Below, one piece after another: positions 10,643 through 21,884 of a stretch of DNA of 64,000 bases. Below the pieces are notes generated by a model, which saw nothing but the letters and a program-made list of their open reading frames with translations, was not told where the DNA came from and ran no database searches. Source of the stretch: Lantana camara (lineage: Eukaryota > Streptophyta > Magnoliopsida > Lamiales > Verbenaceae); contig CM074864.1 in the NCBI GenBank assembly GCA_037501455.1, positions 24,856,001-24,920,000 on the forward strand, read 5' to 3'. The position numbers and the translations under genes are program-made. The stretch's first letter is position 1. Every line of letters begins with the position of its first letter.

Positions 10643-13600
10643 ATTGTGGCACGAATTGTTTTATAAATTGCATGAACTTAGGCAATTCATGTTAATTAAT
10701 TATGCATGCATGTAATTATAAATTATGTACGTATTTATTTTTTTATATATTAATTGTAATATTATGAATTTTATTGTTGTATTGTTTATGAGCCTCCTTT
10801 ACGTGCTTCGTTTCTATTTAAATTGACACCGAAATTTCGTGCAAATTTAATATGTTAGACTTATATGTGTCTTGTGTATGAATATATGTTCGTTTCATGT
10901 TTTTGGATTTAATTGATTGAGTTTTGGAATATTTGAATAATGATATTAAGTTTTTAGGTTGAAGTTTTAAACGTTTAAATCCTTATCGAACCGTTTTTGA
11001 TTTGTTTAATTCTGTTTTCAATTCCGATTTCTGTGCCAACTTGGTATACTTGAATTATGTGAGTTATTAACGTGTTTACATGCTTACATTGTAATTTTAG
11101 GCTCGTTTGATTTAGTTTTGATTTCGGTTTTTGGAGACGGAACTTATAGGGCTTAAAACGCTTTTAGCGCGCCCTGGGTTCCGGGCGACATATCTTGAGC
11201 TCGGGAATTCGGATTAGAATTCCCTCACCTCCGTTGCCTTCATATCGACGATTCGGAGACAATGGGATAAGCCTCATACCTTTTTGAGATCAATAAGACC
11301 TCCGAAATCCAACCGTAATGAACAACTAGTGCAAGAATAACCCTTTTGTTGACTAGTCTTCATAGTGGGACCCCTTAATCCAACCTAAACCTAACCATAC
11401 TTTAACCCATGGCTTGTGTACTAGATTTAACCCATTCCATCTCCTTTTATCAGCAAAAACCGAGCGAAACCCCCCCTTATTTTTTCTGCAACTGATCGAG
11501 AGAGAGTGGAGAGAAGAGAAGGAGAACAGAAACCCTTGGCCTTGTGATTTTGAGCTCAAATCACTTCCTTTCTTCTCCATATCTTGAAGGTATGTATATT
11601 TATGTATCTTCTACTCTTTTATACATGATTTCATCCATTTAATACTTGCTTTGTATCAGATTTGATAAGGGTTTGGGCTAAGAGCATGAATAGGACTTTT
11701 TGGGGATTTTTGCTCTAATGGCCTACTTAGTTGTGTAGCTGATTTCCTTGCTTATAAATGATTATATGAGCTTGTTTCTTGGCTTTTTTGTTTCCTAACT
11801 GATAGTATATGATGTTAGGATGATTTTCTCTTTAGACCCTTTGATGAAATTATGAGATATAGAGCTCCAAACTTAGAGATCAAAACTGCCTCCCCTGTTT
11901 TGGACTGCTGTGTGGAATTATGTTTTGTTGCTTGATCAAATGACCTTAATTTCGTGTGAAATTGCATGGAGATGATGTACCCTCATTTTTTTATATGTTA
12001 GGATTCATATTGCAAGCATTTGGATCCATTTTAAGCCCCAAAACCGAAATACATGACTTGTTCTTATGCATGTCAGAACTGGACTGCTGCTGTTACATTT
12101 TTGTGGTTTGTTGGTCATCCTAATGTGCTCCAAATCGTGTCAATTTGCATATACGTGGAGTATATTAGTTTCTTATCATGTTAGTATTCATTCCATAAAG
12201 TTTCAGCTTCATATTCAGCCCCTAAGTACTTGATCATGGTATGATTGAACCAATCAGGCTCATATGTGCGGTTTTGACGCCCCTGACTTGCTGCATGGTT
12301 TCGATGCTCTTAACGTGTGATTTGGCCTTTCCATTCTAAATCAAATATGCTCCTAACATGCTAAATACGTTGTATATCAAGTTTTATAAGATTTGGAGTT
12401 GATTTGGTATGCTTTTGGACAGATTTTGTATAAGGTTTGTTTTGCCGGTAAACTTTGTTTTCATTTTGGGGCCTGTACCGAGACACCCCCCTGTCTCGGG
12501 TTACATAAGCTGAGGGACAAGGGCGTGTCCCTCTCCCTGCGCAGTTCTTGTCTTTTCCTTTTCGGTTTTTAGATTGTTTCACCTCTTTAATGCCTTTATC
12601 TTCATTTGTGATGAACTATGAACTTGTTTTACTATGTGTTGGGAGTATTGTGGTTTAATTTCATAACATTTGGATGAGATTTAGGCATGCTTTTGCTGAA
12701 TGTCGTTTATGTGCGTTTTTGTGTCATTTGTGATTTCCGTAAACCATTTTCCCCTGTCATATGATTCTTCTTGTTTTCAAACTTTGAAAATATATTATCT
12801 TATGTAATGTGATGTATGTAGTAGAGTTTTGTGAAAGATTGAATACGTTTGAATGTATGTAATTGTTTATTTTCTAATTAGAAATGTTATCTAACTTATG
12901 CTATGATTATATTTGAATTTCTTGAAATGAATTGATTAGAAACGTGAAATTATGACTTCGTATGAAAGTGGACGAATGAATGAATGAATTGAATGTTTAT
13001 ATGTCTTTAAGACTTTAATAGTGCACATCAACGTGTTCATTACATTATAGCATCTTTTCTTCATTCATATCATGATCATTACATTGCCGAGCGTCCTATT
13101 TGGTCATTTTGAGTCTCACTTCACCTTTCTTGCACAGATTTTGATTCCGTTGGAGACGAGGCCGGTCCGAGAGGCTCTTGTGTTCTCCTTTTTGCGGTTT
13201 AAGGTAGGTTTCTCCACTATTTAGTTAAATGGCCCTATATACCCCCAATGTGAAAAGATTTCGGCCAAAAGTATGTATATGTATATAAAGTCGTTTTCAA
13301 GAGTAAATGATTTCAACGTAAAGCCCTTATTTCTTGAACCTACCTAATGTTTTGGTGAGAATGAATGAATGAATGCATAGAATGGGGCCCAGGGACGTGG
13401 TGTGTGGGGGTCCGAGGAGACGGTAAACCCTCACACTAGGCCCACTAATGAACGGCGCAACCGGACCTCGTTAGGAGTTAGCGAGGAATGGACGCTGAGT
13501 GCCATCTGGGGAGTCATGTTCCCCTTTTGGTCAATGTATGAGTGGATGGGCCTTGCAAACCCGCCACCAACCGGGAGGAAGAAGGTGTAAATGTTATTGA

Positions 13601-14307
13601 ATGCGCACGAAAGAATGATATGCATGAAAAGAAAGAATGAATGAATGTTAATGAATGTTAATGAATTACACGAGGTGTTGGTTGGAGATAATTCACGCCC
13701 ACTCGCCGGGCCACTAATGACCTAATGTAAATGAATTGTTATAATCCCTTTTGATGATTTCTATTCGCCCACTTGGGAAATTCTTTAAAACCTCACTTGG
13801 GATTATAGCTTGCATGTGATTGTTAAATACTGCCGTATATTATATTTATGCCCCGTTTTTATACCCACAAGTCCCTTTTGGACTGAACCCATTTGGTTTT
13901 CAGCTGTGTTGTGCAGGTGTCAAGGGAGCTAGGCGGGATTTTGAGTCATAGGTGTTACATTCGTTTTAGCTCTTGTATTTTGGTCTTACACTTGCATATT
14001 GCACGTTTGATCACTGTATATGATTAATAATGGAGCGTACTTGTTGTTTGAGCCTTGATGGCATTGGATAATATTATGATTTATTATTGGAACTTTGATG
14101 CTCATGATATACCTTTATGTTATAGGATCAGTTATTGCTTCCGCGACTGTATTTACTCTGATTTTATGGTTTTAAGGGTTAGCCCGCCTAGCATAGCGTG
14201 TGTGTTGTCCCCGTTCTCCGGGACTTAGCTCGCGTATGGATCGTCCATTTCATATTCGGGTCGGGTCTCGGTGCGGGGGATGTGGTACCTTGCTCTCGGG
14301 TGCTACA
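10432..14307 (+). repeat. LARD-1 5' LTR (3,876 bp)
   Basis: TGTAACGCCC...GGTGCTACA. Contents in order: T29 run (10445-10473), AT microsatellite (about 10596-10638), a leader ending in a donor-like AAG|GTATGT (11590), a palindrome pair (12478-12533), (GAAT)n patches, an acceptor-like TTTTCAG...GTGCAG (13903-13916), then the U5 stem arms GCTAGGCGGG (13928) and CCCGCCTAGC (14183). Open frames inside have no family resemblance and are treated as chance. Confidence 0.93.
12478..12533. repeat. Palindrome pair in LARD-1 5' LTR
   Basis: Two imperfect 22-bp palindromes: CCGAGACA...TGTCTCGG (centre 12488.5) and GAGGGACA...TGTCCCTC (centre 12522.5), 34 bp apart. In the 3' LTR the same pair lies at 19449-19504 (centres 19459.5 and 19493.5, again 34 bp apart) and is more regular, containing GGGACACGGGCGTGTCCC. 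Confidence 0.85.
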
Positions 14308-14315
14308 TCCTTAAG

Positions 14316-14327
14316 TGGTATCAGAGC
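14316..14327 (+). other. LARD-1 primer binding site, initiator tRNA-Met
   Basis: TGGTATCAGAGC, eight bases after the LTR end; complementary to the 3' end of plant initiator tRNA-Met. Confidence 0.92.
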
Positions 14328-15167
14328 TACGGGTTGCAAAACTCGGGTTCTCGTGTCGTGTGGGTCAGTCTAGGTCGTTCGGCATAGGAACTATATGATA
14401 ATGTGTGTATTGCATCGATCTTGAATATAAAATTATCTTTCTTTTTAATTTTGGCGAATTACTTGTTGCATTTTATATTGGATATGTGCCTTTCGTGTTG
14501 AATATGTGCCATATGCATGTACTAATCGCATGCATATATCCTTGAAATAAGTTAGGAATTACAGGTTATAAAGATAATATCAAACCACGGCCAAGTTCCA
14601 CGATAAAGACGATCTATTGTAAGTTCTTCCGGAGTCATGGAAGATAGGAGGGATGCACCGGGGAAGAATATGGAGGGTTCTAAATGTTAGGCCTTCCTAT
14701 ATGGAGTTAGAGTTGAAGGGTTGGGAGCCGGAATGGGAGGTTTCACTTAGGGATGCAAGGGTAGAGAAGCACTTGGTAAGATAAGTAATCGGGGAAAACA
14801 TTTATGACTCCTAATATGGGTATATACGGCTCTCCTACATAAGATGCCATAATTGGGATCAATGAGATCGTTCAACCTAAGGAATAAAGTAAATGAACCT
14901 TGAAGGTATTTTGGTTCAGGGTTCAAACTATCGAAGAGGTATCGAGGACGGAGAGGAGTTAAGGTAAAATAAATCCAGGGGTAATTGGGCACCAAGAGTT
15001 GTCAACGAAGGGTTTCTAAGTAAATCTGGGAATTAGAAATCGAGATTGTGGAGGTGAAGATCGAGAAGAGTTTAAATTTAGGTGCTCTGGATTTCGATTA
15101 AGATAGAAACGACTAGGGAGGAGAGTAGAGAAAGGCAATTGACGAGGTAAACACAAATTTAGGGAAG

Positions 15168-15368
15168 GTGGTGATATTGAGGATGGGAATTGAATTCATT
15201 TCCCAAATCCAAGCTAAATTACCGAGTTGTGAGGTTGAACTGGGAGATATGGAGCAACAAATGGAAACGGTAAAGAAAGGTGAAGACTCTTTGGGAGGAA
15301 ATCATGTGCTCAAGTATAAGCCATCGGAAAATGAGTTTATTTCACTAATCTCAACGCATCAAGGATAA
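15168..15368 (+). pseudogene. Coding-like segment shared by three LARD interiors
   Basis: A 66-codon open frame containing IEFISQIQAKLPSCEVELGD followed by MEQQMETVKKG. LARD-2 (45906-45999) has QAKLFRCEIELEDMEQQMEM, and LARD-3 (minus strand, about 32575-32706) has IQAEFSCREAKLGDMEQQLE with one stop. All three lie 0.75-0.9 kb after the primer site and align without frame-breaking gaps in this stretch. I do not recognise the family. It may be a relic of an ancestral gag or pol, or a small peptide kept by selection. Confidence 0.4.
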
Positions 15369-17241
15369 TCACGGGAGTCTTGATCACGGTGATGGCGAGA
15401 AGTAGGGTTCAGAATTACAATAGGGTTCAATTTTGTAAGAGAATTTAGGTAATTTTGAAGAGTGATTCTCGGGGAAGAAATACAGAGGACAATTCAGTGG
15501 ATGTTGAAGGAATCAGGGATCACGAACTTGCAATTCCCGACAGTAGAAGATACGAGTGATGCAAAGAGATTCGTGGAAAACTCGAAGACCATGGGAAAGA
15601 CAAGGCAGGATTAGCAAGTCAAAGCAACCACTTGATTGGAGGAGCGAGAAAAAGCTACCGAGCTAACAGCTTACTATATTGGTGACAGGTTCCAAAACAT
15701 TCATGGCACGTGCATCATATTTCGCATCAAATTATTATTTCCTTTGCTTATGTTTGTGCGCGCATTCCTATTTGATTTTGTTGATCCAATGTACGGCATA
15801 TTTAATTGTTGCAAGCATGCCACGTGCATTGTCATTTTAACCCGACATGTATTCTAGTGTTTATTTGATAGGAAGTTCCTTCATCCCACTTATCAAGTAT
15901 TTCTTCGATCGGGTAACATCTGAGTTAAGAAGAAAAGAAATAGTGGGATGGTACGTTACAAGTAAGGTGATGTCGGGAAATAGAGAACTTCAAGTAAGGG
16001 ATATGTTAATGGAAACGGGGATTCATAAACAGAAATGAGATTAGAAGTTGATTGTGGGGTGTCTTGATAGGACAAGAATAAAAAACAAAGGTTTGCCCTT
16101 TTGATTAAATCCTTTCTAATGAAAATTATTCATCCAGAATTTCGACAAAAGAAGAATCGATGGAGTTCAACACTCGACAATAGAAATTTTAAGGGGGAGA
16201 GCATGACCGAGAAACAAATTAGAAGATTGAAATGGTGATCGAAGAAATATTTTCGTAGGAATAACGAAATTGCAAACTAAGGAAGACCTGGAAGTTCTAA
16301 TGGTGTGATCGGAAATAAATAAAAGAGCCTCAACGGTTAAACCGTTAAAGTGAGCGTTGAGTATTAATTTAGTGTTGAAGGCCACCACGGGATATTGAGG
16401 AGAGGGTAATTTGACCAAGGATTGGATGAGTTCGGACACTACTTAACCAAATAAAACCATACTGCATCGCTAGTCATCATTTTTCCATAACGAGTTAGAT
16501 GGAATTTGAGCAGAAAGAAATCAGAAAGAAGTATCAAGGATGTTTTCCCTCGATTGAAATTTGGGTAGGCCAAAATTTAATGCACGCTTAATGGCTTTAA
16601 AAGGATGAAGGGATGAGTAAACGATCCACGAAGAGATTAATCCAAAATTTTTGTGAACCGATGATCACAATCCGATTTGGAAAGAACTCGTCAAGAGGGC
16701 TGTGATTATTAATCAAAAAGGTTATTGAATTTCAGAGGTTTCACCAAATTATAGAGGGAAACGTGAACCGTGAAGAAGACCAGTCCGAAATCTTAAGATG
16801 TAGGGTAAAACTTGTTTGGAAGGGCAGGTTGATTGGATCAGGGTTAACGTATAACCGAGAAATGGAAGAAGGTGGACACATTGAAGATATTAAAGACATG
16901 CCAAGAGTCGAGTTAGCTTTTGGGTTCAGACCATACCTTGGGACCAGGAAGGCTTTGGGGTTTCAAATTCAGTTCCACGGTGAACGGTACCTCAGACATC
17001 CATGGCATATGCATACACGCATTGTCAATTTAAATAATTTTGATAATATGTGCTTTGATTCTTTGATGTGTTAACAACTGTTGTATAATCGTTGTTGGGT
17101 GTAAATAAGTGATAATTGTTCCCTGGCCTCATGTAGTTATTTTGATTAAGTTGTCGTAATTAGATGTTTTGATGCTTTCTCCTTGATGTTTGCTCTTCGT
17201 TGTGGTTGTATTTTATATTTTGAACTTCGTTACTTGTTTGC

Positions 17242-17374
17242 GAGAGATGGGTTTCTCTCATTGTTGTTCGAGAGACGGGGTTCTCTCATTGCTGCTTTTG
17301 AGAGACGGGGTTCTCTCATTGTTGTTGAGAGACAGGGTTCTCTCCTAGTTGCTTGTGAGGAACGGGGTTCCTTC
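17242..17374 (+). repeat. Hairpin array GAGAGACGGGGTTCTCTC, five units
   Basis: Units at 17242, 17270, 17300, 17327 and 17357, spaced 27-30 bp. Each is an 18-base inverted repeat. The last, GAGGAACGGGGTTCCTTC, changes both arms in a pairing-preserving way. It lies 47-180 bp upstream of the polypurine tract. Equivalent arrays occur at 48540-48643 and 58172-58545. Confidence 0.9.
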
Positions 17375-17420
17375 ATTAATTGTTTTCAGGCAGACAGTGA
17401 ATCCGAGGACGGATTCTTTT

Positions 17421-17432
17421 AAGGGGGAGAGG
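17421..17432 (+). other. LARD-1 polypurine tract
   Basis: AAGGGGGAGAGG, one base before the 3' LTR and preceded by T4. Same tract as in LARD-2 and, on the minus strand, LARD-3 and LARD-4. Confidence 0.9.
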
Positions 17433-17433
17433 T

Positions 17434-17580
17434 TGTAACGCCCCATTTTTTTTTTATTTATACAGCATGACATATGTGTTTATCAAATTACGCAAAATAA
17501 TTATTTATACGTGATTTACATATTTAATTTTATTTTAAATGTATTATATGTTAATTGCTTTATTTTTATGATATTAATAT

Positions 17581-17635
<55 letters not shown>

Positions 17636-20600
17636 TGATTGTGGCACGAATTATTTTATAAATTTCATGAACTTAGGCAATTCATGTTAATTAATTATGC
17701 ATGCATGTAATTATAAATTATGTACGTATTTATTTTTTTATATATTAATTTTAATATTATGAATTTTATTGTTGCATTGTTTATGAGCCTCGTTTACGTG
17801 CTTCGTTTCTATTTAAATTGATACCGAAATTTCGTGCAAATTTAATATGTTGGACTTATATGTGTCTTGTGTATGAATATATGTTCGTTTCATGTTTTCG
17901 GATTTAATTGATTGATTTTTGGAATATTTGAATAATGATATTAAGTTTTTAGGTTGAAGTTTTAAACGTTTAAATCCTTTTCGAACCGTTTTTGATTTGT
18001 TTAATTCCGTTTTCAATTTCGATTTTTGTGCCAACTTGGTATACTTGAATTATGTGAGTTATTAACGTGTTTACATGATTACGTTGTAATTTTTGGCTCG
18101 TTTGATTTAGTTTTGATTTCGGTTTTTGGAGACGGAACTTATAGGGCTTAAAACGCTTTTAGCGCGCCCTTGGTTCCGGACGACATATCTTGAGCTCGGG
18201 AATTCGGATTCCAATTTCGTCACCTCCTTGCCTTCGTATCGACGATTCGGAGACAATGGGATGATTAAGACCTCCAAAATCCAACCGTAACGAACAACTC
18301 GTGCAAGAATAACCCTTTTGTTGACTAGTCTTCATGGTGGGACCCCTTAATCGAACCTACACCTAACCATACCTTAACCCATGACTTGTGTACTAGAGTT
18401 AACCCATTCCTTCTCCTTTTACCCGAAGAAACCGAGCAAAACCCCACTTTATTTTTTATGCAACTGATCGAGAGAGAGTGGAGAGAAGAGAATGAGAAGT
18501 GAAACCCTTGGCCTTGTGATTTTGAGCTGAAATCACTTCCTTTCTTCTCCATATCTTGAAGGTATGTATATTTATGTATCCTCTACTCTTTTATACATGA
18601 TTTCATCCATTTAATACATGCTTTGCATCAGATTTGATAAGGGTTTGGGCTAAGAGCATGAATAGGACTTTTTGGGGATTTTTGCTCTAATGGCCTACTT
18701 AGTTGTGTAGCTGATTTCCTTGCTTATAAATGATTATATGAGCTTGTTTCTTGGCCTATTTGTTTCCTAACTGATAGTATATGATGTTAGGATGATTTTC
18801 TCTTTAGACCCTTTGATGAAATCATGAGATATAGAACTCCAAACTTAGAGATCAAAACTGCCTCCCCTGTTTTGGACTGCTGTGTGGAATTATGTTTTGT
18901 TTCTTGATCAAATGGCCTTAATTTCGTGTGAAATTTCATGGAGATGATGTACCCTCATTTTTTTATATGTTAGGATTCATATTGCAAGCCTTTGGATCGA
19001 TTTTAAGCCCCAAAACCGAAATACATGACCTGTTCTTATGCATGTCAGAACTGGACTGCTGTTGTTACATTTTTGTGGTTTGTTGGTCATCCTAATGTCC
19101 TCCAATTCGTGTCAATTTGCATATACGTGGAGTATATTAGTTTCTTATCATGTTATATTCATCCCCTAAAGTTTCAGCTTCATATTCAGCCCCTAAGTAC
19201 TTGATCATGGCATGATTGAACCAATCAGGCTCATATGTGCCGTTTTGATGCCCCTGACTTGCTGCATGGTTTCGGTGCTCTTAACGTGTGATTTGGCCTT
19301 TCCATTCTAAATAAAATATGCTCCTAACATGCTAAATACGTTGTATATCAAGTTTCATAAGATTTGGAGTTGATTTGGTATGCTTTTGGACTGATTTTGT
19401 ATAAGGTTTGTTTTGCCGGTAAACTTTGTTTTCATTTTGGGGCCTGTACCGAGACAGCCCCGTGTCTCGGGTTACTTAAGCTGAGGGACACGGGCGTGTC
19501 CCTCCCCCTGCGCAGTTCTTGTCTTTTCCTTTTCGGTTTTTGGATTGTTTCACCTCTTTAATGCCTTTATCTTCATTTGTGATGAACTATGAACTTGTTT
19601 TACTATGTGTTGGGAGTATTGTGGTTTAATTTCATAACATTTGGATGAGATTTAGGCATGCTTTTGCTGAATGCCGTTTATGTGCGTTTTTGTGTCGTTT
19701 GTGATTTTCGTAAACCATTTTCCCCTGTCATATGATTCTTCTTGTTTTCAAACTTTGAAAATATATTATATTATGTAATGTGATGTATGTAGTAGAGTTT
19801 TGTGAAAGATTGAATACGTTTGAATGTATGTAATTATTTATTTTCTAATTAGAAATGTGATCTAACTTGTGCTATGATTATATTTGAATTTCTTGAATTG
19901 AATTGATTGGAAACGTGAAATTATGAATTCGAATGAAAGTGAAAGAATGAATGAATGAATTGAATGTTTATATGTCTTTAAGACTTTAATAGTGCACATG
20001 AACGTGTTCATTACATTATAGCATCTTTTCTTCATTCATATCATGATCATTACATTACCGAGCGTCCTATTTGGTCATTTTGAGTCTCACTTCACCTTTC
20101 TTGCACAGATTTTGATTCCGTTGGAGACGAGGCCAGTCCGTGAGGCTCTTGTGTTCTCCGTTTTGCGGTTTAAGGTGGGTTTCTCTACTATTTAGTTAAA
20201 TGCCCCTATATACCCCCAATGTGAAAAGATTTCGGCCAAAAGTATATATATGTATATAGAGTCGTTTTCAAGAGTAAATGATTTTGCCCACTTGGGAAAT
20301 TCTTTAAAACCTCACTTGGGATTACAGCTTGCATGTGATTGTTAAATACTATCCTATATTATATTTATGCCCCGTTTTTATACCCACCAGTCCCTTTTGG
20401 ACTAAACCCGTTTGGTTTTCAGCTGTGTTGTGCAGGTGTCAAGGGAGCTAGGCGGGATTTTGTGTCATTGGTGTTACATTTGTTTTAGCTCTTGTATTTT
20501 GGTCTTACACTTGCATATTGCACGTTTGATCATTGTATATGATTAATAATGGAGCGTACTTGTTGTTTGAGCCTTGATGGCATTGGATAATATTATGATT

Positions 20601-20824
20601 TATTATTGGAACTTTGATGCTCATGATATACCTTTATGTTATAGGATCAGTTATTGCTTCCGCGATTGTATTTACTCTGATTTTATGGTTTTAAGGGTTA
20701 GCCCGCCTAGCTTAGTGTGTGTTATCCACGTTCTCCGGGACTTAGCTCGAGTATGGATCGTCCATTTCATATTCGGGTCGGGTCTCTGTGCGGGGGATGT
20801 GGTACCTTGCGCTCGGGTGCTACA
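17434..20824 (+). repeat. LARD-1 3' LTR (3,391 bp)
   Basis: Same order of modules as the 5' LTR: donor-like AAG|GTATGT near 18561, palindrome pair 19449-19504, U5 stem arms 20447 and 20702. It lacks about 450 bp that the 5' LTR has at roughly 13315-13764. The junction at about 20281 shares ATGATTT with both edges of the missing block. Microsatellite (TA)n with a TG stretch lies at about 17579-17636. Confidence 0.92.
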
Positions 20825-21827
20825 TGTCACATAATTAAATTGTAACATATTTAAATTATGTAACACATTTCATAATAAAATATAGATTATAAAATATAAA
20901 TCACATAATTCATGAAATTAAAACATAATTCTTAAGCACAAAATTCATGCATAAAATAAAGCATATATTATAATCTAAAATATAACATAATTAAAGCATA
21001 AAATAAAAACATAAATTAAACTAACTAACTAAAAACATAAAATAAAAATAAGAAAAACTTACCTCTCTAGGATATGGTGGTGTCGGCACTCTCCATAAAC
21101 AAGGAGAAATGAGACCCCAACACCTCTATTTATAGCTGTTATTAGGGGCTTACTTTGCAATTAAAGAATAAGGCGGGACCTTTTTGTAATTTCCCTAAAG
21201 TAGGTTTGCCTTTTGTAAAATTATTAGGAGAGGGGTATTCTGGTAATTTCACCATCATACTACAGACTTTAGGAGCTAAAAAAGTGCCCAAGAGTTAGGA
21301 AATAAAATTAGCTTCGAAACGGTTACTCATGTGTCGAAATCGGACGTACAGTTTAAAAGTTATAATCGTCGGAAAAAAGGAATTTCCTTAATTTCATAAA
21401 ATGATATAATTATAAAATAAATGCTAGTGTATGATTTGAAGGTTCGAAAATCTTTCCAAAAATGTAGAAAAAAATGACGAACGTTATGGCTATGATCTCA
21501 AGGTTTAAAAGATTTTGCCAATGGAAATATATTTCACCGATGGAAAAATATTCTTTAAAAATAAATTCTTAAATTGCTCTGGACATACAAACGAAGCCTC
21601 AAAGCATTGAAAAACGAACTGAAAATTTTAGAAAAGATGTGTATAAGTCCTCTAGGGTTTCTTTAATAAAACGGGGTGGTGATAGTTCGAAAAATGAATA
21701 GTACTTTTTGACAAAGGTTCCCAAAATACCCCTAATGATCAAGAAAGGATTTCGAAGATTAGAAAACCTGTTCAAATGACTGGGGAACATGAGTTATGAA
21801 CCTCTAGGGTTCTAGTGAGATTCTAGG
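20825..21827 (-). other. AT-rich remnant, probable minus-strand LTR fragment (part 2)
   Basis: Continuation of 9239-10431 across LARD-1. On the minus strand it has a TATA box at 21126-21134 and, about 65 bp later, a donor-like GAGAG|GTAAGT at 21057-21062. No gene. Its upstream end is cut by the truncated edge of LARD-3. Confidence 0.4.
21126..21134 (-). promoter_or_regulatory. Minus-strand TATA box
   Basis: TATAAATAG on the minus strand, followed by a short leader and a donor-like GTAAGTTTTT. Fits an LTR promoter, but the element is too broken to prove it. Confidence 0.45.
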
Positions 21828-21884
21828 ACCTGTCCCGAAAAATACAAAGTAATAACATATAAACTGGTTCAACTAGAGCCCTAG

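Larger units (their letters stand above)
14308..17433 (+). other. LARD-1 internal region, non-coding
   Basis: No recognisable gag, protease, reverse transcriptase or integrase in any frame. The purine-rich sequence is compatible with a much decayed polyprotein. Features supported: primer site (14316), a segment near 14560 ending CAAACCACGGCCAAG shared with LARD-2 and LARD-3, a coding-like stretch at 15168-15368 shared with both, an internal tract-like AAGGGGGAGAG near 16191, and a hairpin array (17242-17374). Confidence 0.8.
10432..20824 (+). mobile_element. LARD-1: complete non-autonomous LTR retrotransposon (10.4 kb)
   Basis: Bounded by TGTCA at 10427-10431 and 20825-20829. LTRs start TGTAACGCCCCA and end GGGTGCTACA. 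It has an initiator tRNA-Met primer site, an interior of about 3.1 kb without recognisable gag or pol, and a polypurine tract. LTR start, primer site and tract look like Tekay/Del chromoviruses, so it is probably a large derivative mobilised in trans. The two LTRs differ by scattered substitutions and a large deletion, so it is older than LARD-2. Confidence 0.93.

Noticed and set aside
11353..11580. 75-codon minus-strand frame duplicated at 18325-18552
   Set aside because: It is duplicated only because it lies in both LTRs of LARD-1. Substitutions between copies change amino acids freely and no family is recognised.
17242..17374. CRISPR-like array
   Set aside because: Short palindromic repeats with near-regular spacers look superficially similar, but this is plant DNA, the spacers are related to each other, and the array sits in a retrotransposon next to its polypurine tract.
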